A stretch of 33,810 nucleotides of DNA. It comes from Acidobacteriota bacterium. GTDB taxonomy: Bacteria > Acidobacteriota > Terriglobia > Terriglobales > Acidobacteriaceae. The notes below the pieces were generated by a model that had not been told where the DNA came from, made no database searches, and was given only the letters and a program-made list of their open reading frames with translations. Shown piece by piece: positions 8,065 to 15,635 of the stretch. The DNA is taken from assembly GCA_003225075.1 (NCBI GenBank), contig QIAP01000033.1, positions 1-33,810 on the forward strand, read 5' to 3'. The translations under genes were made by a program, and so were the position numbers. The first letter of the stretch is position 1; the number at the start of each line of letters is the position of its first letter.

Positions 8065-9267
8065 CTATCCAACTTGGGCATGTTGCCGGGTCGTACTTAC
8101 CACGGCGAGTCCCTGTTCCAGATCAGCAATCAGATCATCAGCGTTCTCAATACCCACCGACAACCGGATCAATTGTTCCGTGACGCCCATCTTCTGCCGC
8201 GCCTCGGGCGAGATCATGGCATGAGAAGTGAGTACCGGAAGGCTGACCAGTGAGTCCACTCCGCCCAGGCTGGGCGCAAGCGTGAAGAGGTGCAGCGCCT
8301 CGGAGAGATGGCGGGCATCTTCTCCCGTGCCATCAACTTCAAAGCTCAACACGCCGCCGCCACCAGCCATCTGTTCCATCGCCAGGGCGCGTTGCGGATG
8401 ACCTTCAAGGAATGGATAATGCACTCGTTTGACCTTGGGATGAGCACGGAGAAATTCCGCCACTCGCAACGCGTTTTCATTCTGCCTTTGGACGCGCACC
8501 GCCACCGTCTTAATTCCGCGCAGCAGCAAAAACGCGGCGTGAGGATCCATGCAGCTTCCCAGCACGGTCCGGCTTTCGTGAATGTTCTCAATCATGTCAC
8601 GCCGTCCCGCAACGATGCCGCAGATTAGATCAGAGTGTCCACCGAAATACTTCGTCCCAGAATGCATTACCAGGTCGATGCCAAATTCCGCGGGACGCTG
8701 GTTGATCGGTGTGGCGAAAGTACTGTCAATCATGGTGATTAAGCTGTGCTGCTTTGCCAACGCCGCAGCCTTTCGCAAATCCACCACCTTCAAAGTAGGG
8801 TTGGTCGGTGATTCAAGATAGAGAAGCTTTGTATTTGGCCGGATCGCGCGTGCGTGCTGCTCGTACTCTGTCGTGTCCACAAACGTGGTTTCGACGCCCA
8901 TCTTTGGGAGCCATTGGCTGAGGAACTTGGTGGCGCCTCCGTAAATATCCCGCTGAGCGACGATGTGATCCCCGCTCTTCACCAGCGCAAATATTGACGT
9001 CGTAATCGCCGCCATGCCGGATGCGAAAAGAAGGGCAGCATCCACGCCTTCCAGTTCAGCCACTGCAGCCTCGGCGACCGTATGGGTCGGATTGCCATAC
9101 CGCGTGTAGAACATGTCAGTGTGCGTTGCCCGCACCTGTTGCTCACTGTCTGTCACTTCGAAAGTCGAGGTCTGATAAATCGGAGTCGCCAGCGGCCCAT
9201 TCTTTTTCGTGAGATCGGTCCCGCCGCGTACGGCTTCGGTTTCCTGACGACGCTGATGCTTCTTCAT
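8065..9267 (-). CDS. Trans-sulfuration PLP enzyme (cystathionine gamma-synthase/gamma-lyase family)
   Basis: The 400-residue protein has a strong ribosome-binding site (AAGGAGGGAG) before its ATG at 9267. Family landmarks are YTRYGNPT (54-61, phosphate-binding Tyr and Arg from the partner subunit), SGMAA (83-87), LESPTNP (151-157), D181 pairing with the pyridine nitrogen, and SGTKYFGGHSD with Lys206 forming the internal aldimine. The family makes or cleaves cystathionine or related gamma-substituted homoserines in methionine and cysteine metabolism; sequence alone does not separate synthase, gamma-lyase and sulfhydrylase. It follows ilvE with a 20-bp gap on the same strand, so the two are probably co-transcribed. 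Confidence 0.92.
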   Translation of the reverse strand: MKKHQRRQETEAVRGGTDLTKKNGPLATPIYQTSTFEVTDSEQQVRATHTDMFYTRYGNPTHTVAEAAVAELEGVDAALLFASGMAAITTSIFALVKSGDHIVAQRDIYGGATKFLSQWLPKMGVETTFVDTTEYEQHARAIRPNTKLLYLESPTNPTLKVVDLRKAAALAKQHSLITMIDSTFATPINQRPAEFGIDLVMHSGTKYFGGHSDLICGIVAGRRDMIENIHESRTVLGSCMDPHAAFLLLRGIKTVAVRVQRQNENALRVAEFLRAHPKVKRVHYPFLEGHPQRALAMEQMAGGGGVLSFEVDGTGEDARHLSEALHLFTLAPSLGGVDSLVSLPVLTSHAMISPEARQKMGVTEQLIRLSVGIENADDLIADLEQGLAVVSTTRQHAQVG

Positions 9268-9287
9268 ACTCCCTCCTTAGTAGGCAC

Positions 9288-10232
9288 TCACGCTTTAGCA
9301 ACCGCAGTGTCGAAGGCGGGTACAAGGGAAAGCCATTCCGCCGATCGAGGGTGCCGTCCACTTGTGACTTGCTCGAAAGACTCCTGCAACAAGCGCGCAA
9401 CCGGGCCAGTCTTACCGTCGCCAATCATTCGAAAATCAATTTCCCGTAGCGCGATCACTTCAGCCGCCGTGCCGCAAACGAAAACCTCGTCAGCAATATA
9501 AAGTTGATCCCGCGAGATGGGTTCCTCGAGTACGGTATAGCCCAGGTCACGAGCCAACGTAATCAAGCTGTCGCGGGTAATCCCTTCCAGAATTGAAGCC
9601 TTCGGCACGGTGTAGATCACATTGTCGCGCACCAGAAATATGTTCTCGCCCGAGCACTCGGCTACGTATCCCTGGGGATCAAGCATGATGGCCTCATCGA
9701 ATCCCAGGCGTTGCGACTCCGTCTTGGCCAGGATCGAGCCCACATAATTTCCCGAGACCTTGGCCTTGGTCATCATGATATTTGGGTGCAGGCGCGTATA
9801 TGAGGAAATATTGGCGCGAATACCGCGTTCCCGTGCTTCTGCGCCTAGAAACGAAGTCCACTCCCAGACGGCGATCATCAACCGCGGTTTGCCGCTGTCC
9901 ACTACCAGGTTCATCGCCCCATCCAGATAGATCAGCGGCCGGATGTAGCAGGCGGAAAAGCCATTCGCTGCGACCGTCTTGTGAATCGCCTCCAGGAGTT
10001 CAGCCCGTGTGAAAGATAGATCTCGAAAACCGACAATGTGCGCCGAATCGAGCAGGCGATCAACGTGCTCCTCCAACCGGAAAATGGCGGCTCCAGTATC
10101 AGTTGCATAGCAGCGTATGCCTTCGAATACGCTAAAGCCATAGTGCAAGCCGGCATTCACAAAAGGAATTTTTGATTCGGACGAGTCTTTCAGTTCGTGC
10201 TCAACCCAAACGTAACGCGATTTAGATGCCAT
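9288..10232 (-). CDS. ilvE: Branched-chain amino acid aminotransferase
   Basis: The 314-residue fold-type IV PLP enzyme begins MASKSRYVWVEHELKDS, with GAGGAT before the ATG at 10232. It shows the class-IV pattern: GLHYGFSVFEGIRCY near 28-42, the catalytic lysine K158 in AKVSGNY, E192 in GYVAECSGENIF, and ASILEGITRDSLITLA. It transfers the amino group between glutamate and Leu, Ile or Val 2-oxo acids in the cytosol. It is first in a two-gene unit with the trans-sulfuration enzyme and divergent from the SDR gene. Length and motifs are ordinary; a D-amino acid transaminase role is less likely given EGIRCY and total length. Confidence 0.9.
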   Translation of the reverse strand: MASKSRYVWVEHELKDSSESKIPFVNAGLHYGFSVFEGIRCYATDTGAAIFRLEEHVDRLLDSAHIVGFRDLSFTRAELLEAIHKTVAANGFSACYIRPLIYLDGAMNLVVDSGKPRLMIAVWEWTSFLGAEARERGIRANISSYTRLHPNIMMTKAKVSGNYVGSILAKTESQRLGFDEAIMLDPQGYVAECSGENIFLVRDNVIYTVPKASILEGITRDSLITLARDLGYTVLEEPISRDQLYIADEVFVCGTAAEVIALREIDFRMIGDGKTGPVARLLQESFEQVTSGRHPRSAEWLSLVPAFDTAVAKA

Positions 10233-10331
10233 AGAATCCTCGATCCACGACTAGATAATTATTCAAGAGTAACTGTCAGAACCCGACTGAGCAAGAGCCT
10301 TCGCGGTCTTAACCTTCCGAATAGCGTCGAT

Positions 10332-10361
10332 TTATCACGACCCCCGGACTCGATTTATAAT
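10332..10361 (+). promoter_or_regulatory. Promoter giving a near-leaderless SDR transcript
   Basis: A perfect -10 TATAAT (10356-10361) lies 18 bp after a -35-like TTATCA (10332-10337). Transcription would begin near 10367-10369 and the SDR ATG is at 10371, so the mRNA would have almost no 5' leader. No Shine-Dalgarno is visible before that ATG, which agrees. Confidence 0.55.
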
Positions 10362-10370
10362 CGCCCCCTT

Positions 10371-11159
10371 ATGGATACAGGCCTAAAAAACCGGGTTGCC
10401 ATCGTCGCCGCGTCCAGCCAGGGAATCGGTCGGGCCGCGGCCGAAGCCTTTGCCGCTGAGGGATGCCGCGTCGCTATGTGCGCCCGCAATCCGGAAGCGC
10501 TCCAAACCGCCGCCAAGAAAATACAAAAACAATACAGTGCCGAAGTGTTAGCCGAGGCTTTGGATGTCACCGATCCGAGTGCCGTGCACCGTTTTGTCGA
10601 AGCTGTCGTTAGTAATTTTGGCGGGGTCGATATCTGCGTCACCAATGCCGGAGGTCCGCCGGCCAAGGGCTTCCTCGCTGCTTCGCTGGAAGACTGGCGA
10701 AAAGCCGTAGACCTCAACTTTCTAAGCACGGTCTATTTCGCCCGTGAAGTCATTCCTCACATGCAGCGCAAACATTGGGGTCGAATCATCACCATTACCT
10801 CAATCACTACCAAGCAGCCGGTGGCCGATCTGGTCCTCTCAAATGCCGTGCGAGCCGCCGTGGTTGGTCTGGTCAAGAGTCTTGCCAACGAATTCGGGAA
10901 AGATGGAATCCTGGTTAACAACGTAGGACCCGGGTATACGGCCACCGATCGCCTGAAGGAACTTGCCAAGTCCCGTTCCGCGGTGCTAGGCAAGAATGAA
11001 AATGAAATCTTCGAAAGCTGGGCGATGGATTCTCCGCTCAAACGTCTGGGCGAACCTCGCGAGGTCGCGGATACCATTGTGTGGCTCGCCTCGGAAAGAG
11101 CCTCGTATATTACCGGTCAGACCGTCCTGGTGGATGGGGGGCTTTATAAGGGTCTATAA
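10371..11159 (+). CDS. Atypical short-chain dehydrogenase/reductase (FabG-like fold, canonical YxxxK absent)
   Basis: The protein has 262 residues from the ATG at 10371, chosen because homology (KNRVAIVAASSQGIGRA) starts there and a TATAAT box lies just upstream. A Rossmann fold is clear: AASSQGIG (13-20) in place of TGxxxGIG, TNAGG (91-95), SITS with S144, and NNVGPGYT (183-190). Where YxxxK should lie, 13 residues after S144, the sequence is S157-N-A-V-R161, so both catalytic residues are changed. A known subgroup of beta-ketoacyl-ACP-reductase-like SDRs lacks the perfect tetrad, and this resembles it. It may use different chemistry or be non-catalytic. It is divergent from ilvE and 274 bp ahead of the second receptor. 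Confidence 0.88.
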   Translation: MDTGLKNRVAIVAASSQGIGRAAAEAFAAEGCRVAMCARNPEALQTAAKKIQKQYSAEVLAEALDVTDPSAVHRFVEAVVSNFGGVDICVTNAGGPPAKGFLAASLEDWRKAVDLNFLSTVYFAREVIPHMQRKHWGRIITITSITTKQPVADLVLSNAVRAAVVGLVKSLANEFGKDGILVNNVGPGYTATDRLKELAKSRSAVLGKNENEIFESWAMDSPLKRLGEPREVADTIVWLASERASYITGQTVLVDGGLYKGL

Positions 11160-11190
11160 CACTAACTAAAGCAAATTGTGGAACCTTTCC

Positions 11191-11224
11191 AAGGATTGCT
11201 AATCCTTTCGGTTTCGAGTAATCT
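11191..11224 (+). promoter_or_regulatory. Possible promoter with overlapping inverted repeat before the second receptor
   Basis: AAGGATT-GCT-AATCCTT (11191-11207) is a perfect 7-bp inverted repeat overlapping a -35-like TTGCTA (11196-11201), which is 17 bp from a weak -10 TAATCT (11219-11224). The repeat could equally be a weak transcript end for the SDR gene. A further small hairpin, CCTGC-AACC-GCAGG, is at 11264-11277 in the leader. Confidence 0.3.
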
Positions 11225-11433
11225 GTGGCTCACTTTCAATAAGTTAGTTTGCTTGGGGACGTGCCTGCAACCGCAGGATCAGGACTCGTTCATGTGGGCC
11301 ACTGCTCGTCTCGAAAACGCAATTATTTTTACAGTCGGGCAGAGCCGGTTCGTCGCGCTGTTTCAGGTCTTGTCCTTTCATCGTTCCGAGACGATAGCGG
11401 AAACAGACCCGTCGTTTCTCAGGGGAGGGGTGT

Positions 11434-14400
11434 ATGTCCAGGTCGGTCAATAAATTCCTTTGCTGCGCACTGTTGGCAATTTCACTGGTAGGCATGACCT
11501 TTGCCCAGGGCGGAGCTACGGGAGCCATCACCGGAACTGTGCAGGATTCAAGCGGTGCGGTGGTAGCCAATGCTGAGGTCCGCATCGTGAATCAGGACAC
11601 CGGCGCTCTCACCCGCACCACCAGGACTGATGGCAACGGCTCCTTTGCGGCAACCCTGCTGCCGGTGGGAAATTACACGGTCTCGGTCCACAGCCCGGGC
11701 TTTCGCGAAGGCAAGTTCCCCGACATCGCGGTGCGCGTAACCGAAACCACGCGCATGACCGCCAAGCTGGTGCCGCTACAGGTCCTGGAAAAAGTTGAAG
11801 TCCAGGCCCAGGTGCAGGCGGTAGATACGACCACCGCTACCACCGGAGAAAGCGTCGAAGCCAGGACAATTCGCAACCTGCCGCTGTCGACCCAGAACTT
11901 TCAGCAACTCCTGACTCTCTCTTCGGGTACTAACTCTGACCTGAATGCTTCCGCATCACTGGGGCGGGGAGATGTCCGCATAGAAGTAAACGGCCAGCGC
12001 GAAGACAATAACAACTACTTGATCGAGGGCATCAGCGCCACCGACTACAACGTCGCCGAGCTGACCAATACTCCATTACCCAGTCCCGATGTTGTTCAGG
12101 AATTCAAAGTCCAAACCAGTATGTACGACGCCACCCAAGGCCGAAATGGCGGTGGGAACATCAACGCCATTCTGAAGACTGGGACCCGCAACTTTCACGG
12201 TAGCTTGTTTGAGTTTTTTCGCAATACGGACTTGAATGCGAATGAGTTCTTCCTCAAGCGAAGTCAAACGAGATTAGGCCTCTCCAACCGCCGGCCCGAT
12301 ATCAAGCAGAACATTTTCGGCGGTAGCCTGGGCGGACCGGTCGGAAAGGAAGGCAAGGGGGGCTTCTTTTTTGTGAATTATCAGGGCACTCGGCAGCGCA
12401 GCGGTCTTTCCCCGGGAGCAATCATCAGCACTACGCTCCCTGTTCTGCCAGCAGATCGCTCCCCAGGCTCGCTGGCCGCGACCATGTTCCCCGGAAACCC
12501 TAGTGTCACGGCTGCTACGATCGACCCGGTAGCGGCGAAGCTGCTCGCTTTCAAAAGTAATCAGTTCAATGATGCGAGTGGATTTCTGTTTCCTGGCGCC
12601 GACCCTTCCTCTGGTGGCCAATTCGTGCTCAGTAAAGCTGGAACTTACACGGATGACCAGTTCACCGCCAATTACGATCGCGAGTTCCACAACAGTGCCG
12701 ACAAGATCTCAGCGCGCTTTTTCTTTTCCAATTTCGAGTCGGTGTTGCCCTTCGGAGCGGGTGGTTTGACCGCGACCCTGGGTGGCACCATCAGCCAGAC
12801 AGATCTTAATTTCCCTCTCGACCTGCCGGTGCACGATCGTTTCTTCAGCATCGCCGAGACTCATCTTTTCAACCCCCGGCTGGTAAACGAGTTTCGCTTC
12901 GGCTACGTGCATATAGACAACAAGGCAATCAACAAGCCCATCATCACCGTGGACGACCTGGGCATCAACCGGCCCAACAATAATCTCTTTAAGACGATTT
13001 ACAAGTTCACCTTTTCCACCTTTCAGCTTGGCCCCACCCCGGGTGCGGACCAAAGCCAACTGCAAAACAACCTCACTTTTTTGGATACCGCCAGCTATAC
13101 CGCAGGGAAGCATTTGCTTCGCTTTGGCGGCGAGTATGACCGGGTGAACCTCGACAAGAACTTTCCGCAAACCTTTAATGGAGAGTTGTTCTTCTTTCCT
13201 TCACCAGCCAATCCCAGCGACCCGAATGATCCTTGTGCAGCCACCGCGCAAAATCCCAACGGTGGATGCTCGGACTTTCAAAATTTCCTTCGAGGTGCGC
13301 CCGGATTCTCCTTTGGCGGCAGCGGCGTATTCAATCATCAATATAGGATCAACGACTACGGTCTTTTCCTGCAGGACGACTACAAAGCGACCCCCAACCT
13401 GACGATCAACGCCGGCCTGCGATGGGAGTTATTCGGCGCCGCTAAAGATAACCGGTGCCATATCGGCAATACGATCTCGGCGCTCGCCAATCAGGGCATC
13501 GAGCCGTTCGTATATCCCAAGTGCGTCGGCAAACTCGGAGTGCCGGGCTTTACCGGTACTCTTAGCGATAGCACCATGAAAAATGGCTACGCTTCCAATT
13601 GGGGACCCCGTCTCGGTTTCGCTTACGACCTGTTCGGCCATCACACCACCGCAATCCGCGGTGGATATGGCATCTTTTATGTGCGTGAAGATGTGGGTAC
13701 TGTGGACCAGCTATCGTTTACGACTCCGATTCTTCCTATTACGACGCCAGTTGGAACTCCAGGAGACATGGCGGACGTCTTCGCCGTCGGTCCCGGCAGA
13801 CTGCCGACCGGAGGAGTCATTGATCCAGCCTTCATTCCCGTCTATTCGCCCTTTCTCGGCTTTGCCGATTGCGCAACCGGCGCGCCCACCACGGACACTA
13901 GCCAGTGCGCCGTTTTCGATAATGGACAGCCCAATGCCTTCGGGGATGCTACGCATCCCAACGGCATTTTCGGAGGCAACAGCATTAACCTGTTCGGACT
14001 GGAAGTCCCGCGGCACTTTGTCTCGCCCAGCACGCAACAGTGGAACCTGAGCATTCAGCAACAACTGCCTCGAAACTGGATATTGGAAGTAGGCTACGTC
14101 GGCACCAAGGGCACGCACCTTCGTGAAACTCGTGATTCCATTCAGCCTTTCGACGCGACCACTCATCCCGTGACGCTAACCGCTCTGAACGGAACGGTTT
14201 ACACGGTTAACCAGAACACATTCTTTAATGCCAACGCGCGCTCCCGCGCCCTCGGACTGGCAACCCAGAACTATCAATTATTCGCCAGCGATGCCTGGTC
14301 GAATTACCATTCCTTGCAGGTGACCGCCTCGCATCGCTTCTCTAGATCCCTCTATTTCCAGGCGGCATACACATGGTCGAAGGCGCTTGATGCCACCTCC

Positions 14401-15066
14401 AGTGGCAACACGGCATTCAACACTGCCATTAACGATCAGACGAATTTGCGAAACTCCTATGGTCCAGCCGACTTCGATCGCCCTCACCGGTTTGTGATCA
14501 GTTACAACTGGGATATGCCCTTCTTCGCAAGCGGCACCGGTGTCGTCGGCGCTGTGTTGAGCCATTGGACACTCAGCGGAATTACAACATTTCAATCTGG
14601 CACCCCATTTACGGTCATCGACGCGGGTGGTGGACTTGGCTTCAACCTGAGTAGTCCGAACACCAGTACTGCAACCTTGAACCCGGGATTCACCCTGTCT
14701 TCGGTGCAGACCAGCGGCGATGTCCACAACCGACTTGACAGTTGGTTCAAAGTTGACTCCCTGGGTGTGCCGCTGGGCATTAGTGGAGCGCCCGTGATTG
14801 GACCAAACGGCGAAACGGGTTTCGGCAATTTGAGTCGCAACGATTTCCGTGGACCCCGCCAGCAAAACTGGGATGTCTCCATTGGTAAGAACTTCCGCAT
14901 TACGGAGGGCAAAACCTTCAAGTTCGCAGCCGACTTCTTCAATATTTGGAATCACCCGATTTTTGCCAGTCCCAACAGCATCTTCAACGGTCTGGGTTTC
15001 GGTACGATCACCAGTACCAAAGGCACTCCACGGCTGATCCAGCTTTCTGGAAGGTTCTCTTTCTGA
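11434..15066 (+). CDS. Oar-like TonB-dependent outer-membrane receptor, second copy (intact)
   Basis: The protein has 1210 residues, with a purine-rich AGGGGAGGGG just before the ATG. Residues 1-24 are a signal peptide (CCALLAISLVGMTFA). Residues 28-105 form the carboxypeptidase-regulatory domain (GAITGTVQDSSGAVVANAEV...VHSPGF). The linker LVPLQVLEKVEVQAQV follows, then the plug with NLPLSTQNFQQLLTLSSG, EVNGQREDNNNYLIEG and DATQGRNGGGNINAILKTGT. The barrel ends LIQLSGRFSF, whose terminal Phe suits Bam recognition. It probably imports an organic substrate with TonB energy. Its TGA stop overlaps the ATG of the AhpD-like gene by one base, so translation is coupled; in its own frame a second TGA follows the first. 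It is the natural intact comparison for the deleted first receptor. Confidence 0.92.
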   Translation: MSRSVNKFLCCALLAISLVGMTFAQGGATGAITGTVQDSSGAVVANAEVRIVNQDTGALTRTTRTDGNGSFAATLLPVGNYTVSVHSPGFREGKFPDIAVRVTETTRMTAKLVPLQVLEKVEVQAQVQAVDTTTATTGESVEARTIRNLPLSTQNFQQLLTLSSGTNSDLNASASLGRGDVRIEVNGQREDNNNYLIEGISATDYNVAELTNTPLPSPDVVQEFKVQTSMYDATQGRNGGGNINAILKTGTRNFHGSLFEFFRNTDLNANEFFLKRSQTRLGLSNRRPDIKQNIFGGSLGGPVGKEGKGGFFFVNYQGTRQRSGLSPGAIISTTLPVLPADRSPGSLAATMFPGNPSVTAATIDPVAAKLLAFKSNQFNDASGFLFPGADPSSGGQFVLSKAGTYTDDQFTANYDREFHNSADKISARFFFSNFESVLPFGAGGLTATLGGTISQTDLNFPLDLPVHDRFFSIAETHLFNPRLVNEFRFGYVHIDNKAINKPIITVDDLGINRPNNNLFKTIYKFTFSTFQLGPTPGADQSQLQNNLTFLDTASYTAGKHLLRFGGEYDRVNLDKNFPQTFNGELFFFPSPANPSDPNDPCAATAQNPNGGCSDFQNFLRGAPGFSFGGSGVFNHQYRINDYGLFLQDDYKATPNLTINAGLRWELFGAAKDNRCHIGNTISALANQGIEPFVYPKCVGKLGVPGFTGTLSDSTMKNGYASNWGPRLGFAYDLFGHHTTAIRGGYGIFYVREDVGTVDQLSFTTPILPITTPVGTPGDMADVFAVGPGRLPTGGVIDPAFIPVYSPFLGFADCATGAPTTDTSQCAVFDNGQPNAFGDATHPNGIFGGNSINLFGLEVPRHFVSPSTQQWNLSIQQQLPRNWILEVGYVGTKGTHLRETRDSIQPFDATTHPVTLTALNGTVYTVNQNTFFNANARSRALGLATQNYQLFASDAWSNYHSLQVTASHRFSRSLYFQAAYTWSKALDATSSGNTAFNTAINDQTNLRNSYGPADFDRPHRFVISYNWDMPFFASGTGVVGAVLSHWTLSGITTFQSGTPFTVIDAGGGLGFNLSSPNTSTATLNPGFTLSSVQTSGDVHNRLDSWFKVDSLGVPLGISGAPVIGPNGETGFGNLSRNDFRGPRQQNWDVSIGKNFRITEGKTFKFAADFFNIWNHPIFASPNSIFNGLGFGTITSTKGTPRLIQLSGRFSF

Positions 15067-15635
15067 TGAAAGGCCAAAAGCCTCGCATCCCCCTGCTAGA
15101 GCGCGATCAGGTCTCGTCCGAGGTCGGCGCCATCTACGACGCTCTCCTTCAGCAGCGGGGCGTAGTGCCCAACATGTTCAAAACCATTGCGCATACTCCG
15201 GCGCTGGCGCAAGGTATTGCCGCGTTCCTCAAGCCGCTCATGGGAGATGGCGCGCTGCCCGGCTCCTACAAAGAACTGGTTGCAACCCGCGTCGCCTGGC
15301 TTCAGGATTGCGATTATTGAATCACCGCGCACTCTGTTTCGGCGAAACAGAAGGGTGCTACCGAGGATCAAATCGAAGCCGTGAAGGGCAACTTCGAAAA
15401 GGGACCGTTCACCGAGGCGGAAAAGGTCGGTCTGCGCTGTGCCGACAAACTTCATCGCTCGCCTCACGAACTCGACGACAACTTCTACGCGCAACTGAAG
15501 AGTTTCTATAACGATCAGCAGATAATCGAACTGACCGCCACCGCTGCCGCTTTCGATTTCTTCCCGCGCTTTGTGGACGCTCTGCGCATCCCCACCACTC
15601 CCGTGCCCGAAGGAGTTTTCGAAAAGAAGGATTGA
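15066..15635 (+). CDS. AhpD-like (carboxymuconolactone decarboxylase family) protein, candidate selenoprotein with Sec at codon 85
   Basis: The frame runs 190 codons from the ATG at 15066 to the TGA at 15633, interrupted by one TGA at 15318-15320. Both sides match one AhpD-like/CMD protein in the same frame: KELVATRVAWLQDCDY before it, ITAHSVSAKQKGATEDQI after, ending VFEKKD. AhpD uses Glu, CxxC and His with spacings 12, 3 and 4; here E70, C82, TGA85 and H89 fit exactly, so the TGA replaces the second catalytic Cys. A hairpin resembling a bacterial SECIS lies just downstream. Sec-containing AhpD-like proteins are known from selenoproteome surveys. The likely role is thiol/selenol peroxidase or disulfide reductase chemistry in the cytosol. 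It overlaps the receptor stop and abuts the aminotransferase ATG. The alternative is a nonsense mutation or base error. Confidence 0.8.
15321..15358 (+). promoter_or_regulatory. SECIS-like hairpin downstream of the in-frame TGA
   Basis: An upper stem TCTGTTTC (15333-15340) / GAAACAGA (15344-15351) of 8 perfect pairs carries a GGC loop. A lower stem GCAC (15329-15332) / GTGC (15355-15358) adds 4 pairs, with a 3-base AGG bulge on the 3' side. The loop starts 20 nt after the TGA. Bacterial SECIS elements lie within the coding region right after the UGA, with the loop about 16-37 nt away and G in the first loop positions; these criteria are met. The structure was paired by eye. Confidence 0.65.

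Noticed and set aside
11191-11207. Inverted repeat as a firm terminator of the SDR gene
   Set aside because: The stem is short and AT-rich, with only a weak T-run; it overlaps a possible -35 and was listed as a regulatory candidate instead.
15066-15320. Reading the AhpD-like gene as a truncated 84-residue protein or plain pseudogene
   Set aside because: The downstream 104 codons keep family sequence in the same frame with no further lesion, the stop falls on the catalytic Cys codon, and a SECIS-like hairpin follows. A base error remains possible but is the weaker reading.
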